From Strigamia acuminata (lineage: Eukaryota; Arthropoda; Chilopoda; Geophilomorpha; Linotaeniidae): a DNA stretch of 60,000 nucleotides. Shown one piece after another: positions 21,945 through 33,900 of this stretch. Within the stretch, counting starts at the first letter, position 1; the number at the start of each line of letters is the position of its first letter. The stretch lies in assembly GCA_949358305.1 (NCBI GenBank), contig OX442315.1, forward strand, positions 20,736,427 to 20,796,426. The letters are read 5' to 3'. The position numbers were made by a program, and so were the translations under genes. Below the pieces are notes generated by a model. The model was not told the DNA's origin. It saw only the letters and a list, made by a program, of their open reading frames with translations, and did no database searches.

Positions 21945-24900
21945 TCAGTATTTTTTGGGACAACAAAGAGAAAGCAGATTATTGTCACCAGTTCCTTTGC
22001 CCAAAGCACGACCTCTACTGTGAGTCCAGGCTCGGTAAGAGAGGATTAAAACGATCAGGATCAAAACAAGGAATAAAATCAATAATGCGATGAATAAATC
22101 TGTTTTCATTCCACCGACTTTTTCTGAGGAATCCTTCCCTATCTTCTCAGTCGGAATTGCATTGGTAGCGTTTGTCATGAAGCCCAATGACCAACCCATG
22201 CTGACACCGTTGATCTAAAACAGAAAATGCATGTGTTAAATTAAATAAATCCTCTAACTATTGAGTATTGGACTGCAAATGACTCACTTTCTTGACAAAT
22301 TTCACGTCTTGCCATCTGTCACCACTAAATCCGTAAATTCCGCCAACAACTTTCAGTGTGAACAAACCAGTGAAACAGTAAGCACTCAAATGCTCGTCTT
22401 TTTGTTTTGCTTTTTCACCCTCTGCCTGTAAATCGAAAATAAATATTTAATTTTAGCAACAGTACCGGTACATTCAAATTGTTAATATTTTACCTTGACT
22501 TCTGGCCATGGACGACTACAATACGCTTCGGCTAGAGTTTTATAGTCTTGTTGAGACGCTTTATCTGCTTTAAGGAATGAAGCAGCGTAGAAAAAGCTCG
22601 ATATGCCCTAGTGATGAGCAAGACAATGGAAAATGAGTTTTATCAAAGGCTGTGGTAATATTTAACTTACAAGAAATTTTCCTTTCGTTTCCGGTATGAA
22701 ATGGTGTTCAAAACAGTATTTATATCCTTTAGCTTTACAATTATCGGCATCTAATATGTCATCGAGAATTTTGTTGCATTTCGCAACATCTCCGGTTCCT
22801 TTGAACGAAATTACTGTTTCGTTCTAAATAAATAATTCAAATAGAATTAATAAACCAAGAAACGTAAATATTGCAATTAAGAAACCTCTGTAGAGGTTCT
22901 GTTTTTTGAGGCATTTTAATTTCCCAGCACTCGAGCAGACTCGACGGGCAATAAACATTTCATGTCACCGAAACGTGACAAAAATATGTTAAGTCACCGA
23001 AACGAGACGAAAACATCTTACGCAACATTATTTTTTCATGTTATCATCACATCACACATGTTTTGTGACGTTTCGGTCACTTAACTCACCCTTTTGGTCG
23101 TTTCAAGTGTAGGCGAGATTATATTCCAGGCGACATTATACTCCAGACATACAAAAAAAATTAATAACTTCCGGAAATGTTGTCCAGGGATTTCCCGAAC
23201 CAGAATTCCTAACGAAACTGAAACCCTCTCCCCATTTTAAAAATCGCCTAAGCTTATACGCAAATATCAAACCATATATGTACCGTATACTGTAATGTCA
23301 AACAGTATAATGTTAAATAATGTCCAATTTGTGGTGATTCGGCATCACCTGAAGAAGTAATTAGCGGTGATTATTGTGTTACTAATACTCGCCACTAGAG
23401 CGCGCTAGAAATACCGACTAGACTGACTAGTCTCGTGTTTCTGCGAACCTGCATAATCGGAAGGATTTGCATATGACGTCATTTCCGGTTAGTATATAAC
23501 GCCGATACTTGACCGGAAACGACACTACAGTTACCACATTTCAGCAAGAGCACCATTTACCTCACCTTTCAGGCCGTTTCACGGATTGATCGAGGACCGG
23601 TGCCCGCTGACCATCTCAACTGTACAACAGCCACGTTTATTTAGCGTAGCCAATCTACGCTAGAATAAATATTCGAACGATATTCGTTTAATTCGCACGA
23701 GAAAGCGAATTCTCGCGTGTTCATAACAACACGTGGAAATACCCTAGACAACAAACATAGACCACGCGTAGGACTAAACAATTGGATCCGCCATTGTTTA
23801 GCGGCAACTCGTATTCGCAGCCGAATCCGAGGACCAACACAGGAAACATCTTGACTTATATTTGTATTAGTAAGCGTGTTTTAATAAAGCAGTATTTGAA
23901 ATATATTGTATTCCCGAGTGTATTATTTATTATCTTTAACCACAAAGTCGAATCACGACACGTGGGGGCCTGTCCGGGATAGATTTGCTAACCTTAAGAC
24001 AATACTTTAAATAATAACCGGGATCTTTCGATCGATCATTATATCGTAAGAAATGACAAAAACTACCGCAGAAGATAGAAAAAGGCGTAACGACGAAAAG
24101 GATAGAAAAGAAGCCGAAGAAATCGAACGCCAAAAAGCGGAAGAAGCGAACCACGTGGAACCAGAAGTCGAGACTAACTCGACTAAAGTTTCAACGGAAT
24201 CACCAAGTGAAAGCCTTCCCCTTGCAAGACAACTTCCGTTTACGGGAGGCGAATTCGAAGGATCAGGAAGCTCTCACGAAGAAAACGGACTAAATAAATC
24301 GTTCGAAAACCCTCGATTCGGATTGAAAAGCCCAAGACCTGTCGAAAAGGATCCCAGTGAAATGGATCTAATGACTCTTCTAAATAAAGCGGCAAACACA
24401 AGTGCCGCAATGATCAACGAGGCTGCCCGCGCAGACCAAGCAAGAACAGTCGCGTTAGAGAAGAAGAAAAACGAATTGATGGAAGATTTAGCCAGAGAGC
24501 ATCGCGAGAAATTAGCTGCCATGGAACAGAGCTTGGCACAAGAACACCAAGCTAAACAAATGGCACTGGAGCGCGAGCTGGCTCGAGAATTGCTCGCGAA
24601 GCAGAAAATAATCGAACGAGAAATGGCAAAGGACTGCCAGATCCGGCCGCCAAGCAACGGGTTAAGCCAGCATTCGGAGCCAAACTCCGTACAGAGCTCC
24701 CCAGAACGGTCTCACACAGCTAAGGAGCTGGTAGCCAAAGCAATAGAAGTAACTCGGGTAGCTTGCGCACACGGCATCGAGATCGACCAGGACAAGGATC
24801 CCTACGCAGAGCTAAGCCGAGTAATCGACCTAGTAAATCAGAGGACTGAAAAACGATCGGCAGATAACACGGCCAGACGCGGAGAGAAACGACGTCGGGT

Positions 24901-27900
24901 CGGAGCAGATCGACAACAGTCCGAGACAGGCGGCGAAGCAACGTCAGACAGCGAAAGTATCGACTCTCAAGCATCTCACGGCAGTATCCGAGTCAACGGA
25001 CTAGATAGCATCTTGAACGAATCGGACGAAGTCAAAGGAGAACTGTACGAGGCGTTTATACAAGATAGGAGGAATAATCAGGGCGCGCAATCATGGGCAA
25101 TAAAAAACTCATTCGCAATGAAAACTGGCCAAACCAGTAATAACAACCCAGGCGACCCTAACGCAGAACTAATCAGATGTATAAATCAGAAGAATCAAAT
25201 ACGCAACGAAGTAGGTCAAAATAAACTGGCCATGCCGACGCTCGAGGAGATTAACGCAGTTAAAAATCACCTCGAAAAGAAACACGCCGCCGAAGCGTAT
25301 GCTGGGAGAGATTCCTACGTTTTTATCAAAAAAACGAACGAAGGCCTCACGGGGACCCGACTGGACGATCTGATACCGCCCGGAACAAAGTTGAGCCAAA
25401 CCTCCGCTCCAGAGAAAGCGAACCCAGATAACTCAACCATAGCGCAAGACCTCACGAATAACCCGAACACCGCGGGATCATCAGGGAAAACGTCGTTCCA
25501 ACACAATCAGTTCGGACTGACGGGCAACGGTACGCATTACCCAAGCCTCCCTTCCGACAATCCACGATCATCACCGCTGCTTAGTGAGACTGACTCGCTA
25601 AGCAACCAACTACGGACGATGAGAGACGAACTCCTTCAGGCCATGGACCAAAAGCTTCAACAAAGCCGTGGCCAAGAGACCGAGGAGGACGATCGAAGCG
25701 AAGGATTGTTGAAACGTTACTCCGCAGACCGATGGCTGTATTCTCGCAAGGATAACAACATCAAGTGGACGACCCTGAGACTAATTAAGTTCGACGGATC
25801 CTGGAACGCCGGCAACTTGTTTTTGGACGAAGTCGCCCTGACGATTAATCGCTTAGGAGCGGAACCCGACGAAATGGTTGCACGCGGAATACCAGAAATG
25901 CTGATCAACCGGGCCCGAAACTGGTACGCTGATGTCCAACCCCGAAACTGGGAAGATTTCGTCATAAAGTTCCACAATCAATATGGCGAGACGAGCCAAG
26001 AAATCCAGAAAAGAGTAAGCTCTATGAAGCAAGCTCCCGGGGAAACTCTGAGGGAATACGTACAACGAGCCGACAGCCTGTTCCGTGAAATGGACAAACC
26101 ATTTGACCAACACGCTCAGAAAGCTCTCTTCGAACAAGGACTAAACGAAACCGCAACCAAAGTCCTACGAGAAATGAACGCTCCTAAGGGGGATAATTTC
26201 AAAGCCATCCTAGCTTTCGTCGAGAAGAAACACACCGAAGTAAATGCTCGGTATAACGAAAATCTGACAAAAGAAGAGCGAGCTCTAGGAGTGGCCCGAC
26301 AGCAACGAATACAGGAGCGCAGCATAGACTCCACTAAGCTGCTCCAATCGCGAAATTATCTAAACGGAAGTATAGAGCCACTCCCCTCAAAGAAAAACCA
26401 ACAAGCTTCTAACCCTTTACCACCTCCGAGTAAGGCCTATCGCACGCAAACTAACGCCGCCGAGGAAAAGTCGGAAGACGAAGTAAGCGAAGACTCTGAG
26501 CAATTCTCGGAAAGCGATGAGGCTGACGAAGGTATCAACGATGTGGTACACGCAAACATGGGGAAGGAACTGGCGCCCAGCTACCGACCTCAGATGAAGT
26601 CCAGAAAATCGGAACACCACAACCCGAAAACAGAGGCGACTTCCGAGAAGAAGGACTACCCCAAAAAACCTTTTGAGCGGGAGGGAAAGAAGAAAAGCCC
26701 TTGTAATTTCTGTAACGAAGACGGCCACTGGCGTCAGGCCTGCCCAAAACTGGCAAAGAAAAAAGCCGACGACAAGGCCGCAGAGCGTGAGGAGCTAGTG
26801 AAATTGCTCGCGAAGGAACAAGACAAAATCTTGAAGGAACTCACCGCCAAACTCGACAGTATGACAAAAAACTGGAACTCGCGGGCGGAACAAAAGTGAT
26901 TCCACATCCGCTCGCGATAACTTCGAAAACGATGGACCTTACTCTGGTGGAAAAACAAATTAAAGAAATGGAAAAATTGTTGGAATTCTTCGAGGAAGCT
27001 GCCAACGAGGAAGTCACAACTCCAACCAAAAAACGGAAATTCGAAATTAGAGACGAAGACGGTATAGCCAACGCTTTCATGACTTTGCCGCTTGACCAAG
27101 GGGCCAATCCTCTTAAAAAGCGAATACTTCGTTGCAACCTATCAACAGAAGCGAAGAGCGTACTGGCTAAAATACCAGTCTCTTTCGGCAAAAAGGTGTT
27201 AATGGGACTACTCGACTCGGGAGCGGATCAGTCGTTTATCTCCACCGACTTATTCGAATCACTCGAAGAAAAAATACAGAAAAAATTACGGGGAATGAAC
27301 GAGAACATTCGAGTTCTTACAGCAGCGGGAGAAGTTAGAGCAGTGGGGACGTTATCAACCGATTTTGTATGGGAAGGAGGCACGATTAAGCATTTCTTCA
27401 TCGTGTTACCAACCCGAGACACAATCCTGCTGATAGGAATGGATTTGATGGAACGGATGAACATCCAGCCCAACCCAGTCACACGTTCGTGGAATTACAT
27501 CGACAACCACGAGGACCCACGACTACCCATAATACCTCCGGAACTCCTAGACAAAGCTAAGGACGACGAGGAATGGGGAGGAGGCGAAATTAAGAAGTTC
27601 ATCCAAGACTATAATTTTAAGTCGTTTAATACTATCCTCCAAGAGGAGAATTTAATACATAATCTGGCCATGGACGCCAATCTTGGAGAAGAACAAACGA
27701 AACTCCTCGAGGAAATGCTCAAGAAGCACTCGAAGAACTTAAATAAAGATCCAGGAAAGACTAGTTACGTAATGCACGAGATCGAATTGGTTACGGGAAA
27801 ACCGGTGCGAGTACCTTTTAAAACTATGAATCCCCAAAAGAGACATATCGTAAGAACGATGTGCAACGAGTTGCTCGAAAAAGGGATCGTGTCGCACGCC

Positions 27901-30900
27901 ATCGGAGAATATGGAATGAGGATTGTCCTCGTCATGCGACCAGGCTCCGAACCGCGCCTCTGCATCGATTATAGACCTTTAAACGCCATAACCGTCATCG
28001 ACCCCATCCAAATGCCGTCAATAGAAGCGATTCTACGGGAGCTCGCCCCATTTAACTGGGTCACGACCATGGACTTGTCCAAGGGTTACTGGCAGGTTGA
28101 ATTGCGGGAAGAGGATAAAGAGAAAACAGCTTTTTGGGCACCACAGGGTCGACTGATGTTTAATGTAATGCCCTTCGGGTTAGTAAACGCACCCGCCACC
28201 TTTCAAAAACTAATAGAAAAAGTTCTCGGCGATGCCTTACACAAATACGCATGGGCTTACCTCGATGATATAGTCATAGTCTCCCAAACTTTTGAAGACC
28301 ACCTGATACACGTGAATGACGTCATGGAGCGACTCACAAAAGCCGGTCTAAACATTCATCCAGGGAAAAGTAAATTTTGCCGCAAAGAATTGGCATTCCT
28401 GGGTTACACAGTCGGAACAGGTGGCCTATCCATCGACCCGAAAAAGACCCAGGCGATTAGCCAGTTCCCCGCCCCGGAAGATGTAAAAGGAGTCCAACGT
28501 TTCATGGGCATGGTGAATTTCTTCAATCGATTGCTCCCAAATTTGGCAGACGTCGCGGCACCCATCACAGATCTGTTACGCAACGATAAAGATTTCGAGT
28601 GGACTGACCACTGCGAAACATCGTTTAACAAGATAAAACAAATGCTGATCGATGTAAAACGAATTCCCCTACCAGATCTTAATCGAGAATTCACTCTTCA
28701 CACCGACGCCAGTCGAATTGGCCTAGGTGCTGCGTTGCTTCAAAAGCATGACATCGACGGAGTAGTGTTAGAGGTCCCGACGATGTTCATCAGCCGGAAA
28801 TTACAAGCAGCCGAAAAGAATTATAATGCGACAGAGTTAGAATGTCTAGCCGTCGTCTGGGCAATCCGAAAATTCAGACCATACCTGGAATTTACCAAGT
28901 TCAACGTACAAACTGACCACGAAGCACTAAAGTGGTTAATGGCGTTGAAGGAACCGTCCGGAAGAATGGCTCGCTGGCAGCTAGAATTAATGGCTTGTGA
29001 CTTAATCATTGAATACCGACCCGGAAAATTCAACGTCGTGGCAGACGCCCTCTCACGAGCCCCAGCTTCAGACCCCGAAGACGAGACCGACTGCGGAGAG
29101 GACGACTCACGCCTCTTCTACTGTCCGAACCCCGTCCGAAAATGGGAATTTAAAAAGCTAAACGAATTACCCAAGGAGAAACTCGAGTCAGGAGACCAAA
29201 ATTATTACAATTATTGGCTCCGAGCATACCAGTCTGTCAAGGACGCTCACCCAAATTACGAGCTAACGATAGAACCTCGAATCTCCGACAAGTACGTTCG
29301 AGCATTCGTCGCCCACGTAAGCAAGGGGACGAATAGTAAGCCGCCCACCAGGGACGAATTAATAGCCGCCCAGATGACAGACGACTTCTGTAAAACTTAT
29401 CGAAACTTCATCACAGATAAAAAATTTCCCGACGAGAATTTCGACGAAATCCAACGCGAAGAATTCGAAAGAGAAGCCTCCACGTACTTAATCGAGGATG
29501 GACTTCTACTAAAACACCACCCGAATTTCCGCGATGATCTGACGGAGACGGGAACTTCGATGAAAGTCGTTATACCCAGGAGTCTGCTGACAAGGTTTCT
29601 GTGGATGGTCCACGGACACCCGCTCGCCGGACATTCTGGAGTGGCCAGAACGATCTACCGAGCAAATCAACTTTATTTCTGGCCAAAAATGACCCGAGAT
29701 ATCGTTCGTTTTATTCATCACTGCCCCAGATGCCAAGCGTGCAAGCCGAGGACGCCCAAGAGCTACGAGAGAATCTCACTTGGCCCTTTCGCACCCTTCG
29801 ATTGCTGGAGCGTGGATTTAATGGGCCCAAAGCCCACGTCATCCAATAAAAACAAATATATATTAGTAATCATGGATGTCGCGACTGGATGGCCCGAACT
29901 CTTTCCAATGGAGAGACCAACTAAGCAAAAAATCATTCGATGTTTGTACGAAGTGGCGCTTCATTTTGGATTCCCTCGAAAATTAATCTCCGATAATGGA
30001 CCACAATTCGCGTCAAATTTGTACAAAGACTTCTGTAAAAAATTCGACATCGAGACATCATATACATCAACCTATAATCCACGGGCCAATCCCGTCGAAA
30101 GGTTAAATCGCGATATAAAATATGCACTAGCAATTTTCACCGATGTTCACTCCAGCTGGGACGAATATCTTCGTGAAATTGCCTTCAGCATCCGCACAAC
30201 GATCTCAAGGAACCGCAAATTTTCTCCCGCGTTTCTAAACTTCGCTCGGGAACTCAGAGTACCCTGGGACCCACGAATACCGGAGGAAATACTGGAAATT
30301 GATCCTGAGAAGCCTCATATTTATGTCGACAGACTGGAGCAAATAATTTCGGCCACTTATCAGCACATGATGTCACACATATTCGACATGAGAGATCGTA
30401 TTAGCATTGCTGGAAAGGATCGGCCCTTCTGCAATTTTAAAGTCAATGACCTCGTCTGGAAAGACACACATATTCAGTCCAGCGCCAATAAGGGGGTCCA
30501 CGCAGGCTTAGCAGACAAACGCGACGGCCCGTACGTCATACTCGAAGCCCACGGCGGAAACGCTTTCAAGCTAAAAAGATTGGCAGACAACGTTAATTTT
30601 AGATCGATCCACGCCCGAGAATTAACTCCATACTTACCTGAGTTTCCTCAAGAGGCTTGGACGGAATATCAGACGAAACCAGCGCAAAATCCAATTATTC
30701 GCGACATGTTTTTAGATGAACAAACTGGCCCAACCAATTTAGTTCAAGATGAGTCACACGAAGCGGCCGACGCCCCGGATGAGATTTCGGAGAGGGAGGA
30801 AATAGTCGAAGAATCTCCTAAAAAAGGAAAGCAATCAAACAAAAATAAGACTACAAGAATCCTCAAACCTGATAAAATATACGGTATGCGTCGACACAAG

Positions 30901-33900
30901 CCAAACCCGTTCATAAAAGACGGGAAACTCGTCGGAAAACAAAAAGCGACTCCGGCCATTGTCTCAAACAATCGATAAAAACAACCACAGGGGGGACACC
31001 TGTTACGTCCCACAATGCGTCTTAATTGGCCAAACCAATCAAAGATGACATGAGACTAATAGTTAACCTCTAACCCGACCCACATTTATCACTGTCATCT
31101 CCGACTAAGCGACGATCACCTCGAGGCAGCCGTAAATCAAAGTATCAAATTAATTTCCGAAAAATGAAAAGAAATGATTGGAAGAAAGAAATTGAACGGG
31201 CCGTAAACAACGCTTCCGAGGATGACGATGAAGATCAAGTGGATTTGTTACAAATCATTGTAAACAACGAAGAGGGAAATTGGGACGAACCCAATGAACC
31301 CGATGTCCAACCCGACGTAAGTAAAAAAAAAAAAAAAATAGAAAAAATTCAAGTATCGATAATCAAAAATACGAAATAAGTTCGTGGACTGACCACAAAC
31401 GAAAAAATAATTTAACTTTAAGTGACAAATTATCAAAATTAATCAAATACCGAAAGAAAAATTAACTTCAAAACACGTGGTCGAAAAGCACATGGCCGAC
31501 CATGACGCCATCTTGTGTTAGACGAAAGAATCTCTACAAAAATATGACAAATTAATCAACGATCCTAATATATTTATTAATATTCTAATATTTAGGACGG
31601 ATATCGCACTACGTGGGGGCAAATCGACCCGAAAAGAGTTTCCGCAGGCAGCTTATGGCGCGAAGTAATCCCCATACTGTTCCGACAAGCGCTCGAAGAA
31701 GCGGTCGACTTTGAACCATGGAAAATTCGCCTTTTATTGTCCCGTGCGATCAGCCGCTACTGGTCCAGCCAGCAAACGTTGATCCACTACATGCCGCGCC
31801 AATATCAAGCAGCTTTACGGGCAGTTATCTCGAGAAATATGGACCCGCCAGCGCCAATCCCGAATCCACTAATCCGAGCCGCCTTTCCTGACGACCAGCG
31901 AGGATGGGACGTTTACGAACAATGGCGCGACGCCGAAACAGATGAAGAAAAACACCAGATCCATATGGCATATTACGAAGAAGTAAGGCGGACCGCACAT
32001 GACGAGGTTTTCAATTATCTACAGCCGGACGGTTACTCGACCGAGGAAATCAGGTTTTGGCTCCTTCAGATCCGCGAAGACCGGCCCGACCGCCCAGATT
32101 GGAGACCGAGACACGGTTTCATCACCTCGCAACGAGCAATGCATCAATTGCATTTTTTGGGCTTCTTTGGTCGCAAACGCCAGAAAGCCGAGAAACGTCT
32201 CTCCAACGAGCACGACGAAGCAGGCTGCTCAGCGAAGAAACAATGCCTGGACAAGCCAAGCACTTCCAGCAGCGCGCAGAATAAGAAACCCGCGACAGAG
32301 AAACGCCTGGCCAAACCAAGCGCTCTCTCTCGCCTGGGAAAGACGGAGGCCCCACAAACATCGCGATTTCAATCCAGGGACGCCCCGTCAACCAGCCGAA
32401 GAAGAGAAAATGTGCGCGAACGCCCCGACCGTCGAGAGGATCAACGCAGACGCGATAGGAACCAAGAAAATTGGGACGATTATCGTAGAAATTACTTCCG
32501 ACGGCGGGAAGAAAACAAGGAATCCTGGAATAGACATCGAGAGGAGTTCCTACGCGAACGTGATGAGAAAGCCCGACGTGAACGAGAGAACCTCCGATTA
32601 CAGGACGAACGAAGAAGGAGAGGATCGGAGAGTCGCGCACGTTCATGGAAAGCGTATCGCGAAGAGGAATTACGACAGCGAGATAGGAGACGCTGTGAAG
32701 TCATCAAATCGATTTGGGACAGTCCCGAACCGATGAAGATTGACGACGAAGTGATTATCGACGAGGTCCCCGAGCAGAAGAAGATGTATACTCAGGCGGA
32801 TCTCCTCGCGGTGGTTATGAAATACCAACAAATGCAGCCGAAACCAGTCTACCGCCCGACTCCCTCGACCGCCTCGAGTCTAGAGACGGCGCCAAGTGCT
32901 TTCATCAAGCCGGAACTCTCACAGACGAGAAGCGTAACATCCAGCGTCAGCCTCCCAAGCGCCTTTCGCAAGAAAGTGATAATCGGCGCACCGACACTGA
33001 GTTCTGAAGAACAACTCAGACATCGAGAAGCTCGCTTTGGACCGACCAAAGTCGAACCTCTCCCAACTATCCCCGAAGCCTCAACTTCAACGAGAACTCC
33101 AATCGTTTGGGACAAGCCCGAACCGGAAAAATCAAGACGTCTGGTCAGATCTGTGCCTCAGCCAACGACATCCACGGGACCCAATCCAATGTTGCCAGCC
33201 CCAGCAGTCATCCAAGCCTCGACTCCAATCAACCCTTCGGAGGTAACGTTGCAACAGTTTCTGGAGGTAACGACCGTGGAGCAAGCTAGAGCGCTTTTGT
33301 GCGAGATGGACTCCTACCAACAAAACGTGATCCAAAACGTCATCACGAACCTTCAGCGGATCTCAATTGAATATACGCAGAACAAAAATCGGGATCATCC
33401 AAATTGGAATACGAGGATCGTGGTTGCCATTACCGACTTGATGTCGATTTTGCTGGCCGCCGCCACCTTCCGAAACGCACGTGTTGCTGTAGCAGCCTGG
33501 ATCGTGGTGGCCCACGAGGGTTTCCAAGTTCCGCCGGCTCTCGTAGACAGCTGGACACGTCTGGTGCCCTCTGCGGCAGTAATTCGAGCCCAAATGGTGG
33601 CCCAGGACCCGGATCCAGAGGCCTCCTACCAGAACGTTCGAGCGATAATTCAACGCTCGCTCCCGTCACCTTCGGCGGCCACGCCAACCGCAGAGACTCC
33701 GGTTCCCAGGGATCCGACGCCTCCTCCTCCGCCTCCGCCGAGGGAGAAGGGACCCTCCGAGCCACTGGCCGAACCAGTCCCGCTCAAGAAGAAGGAACCC
33801 AAGAAAAAGATGCTCCTCCCAAAGTCGAGCAAGAAGGTTCCAAAGACGACAGAGCCTCAAATCGCCGCCAGACTCAGGATGTACTTCCCAGGGTTGTCCT

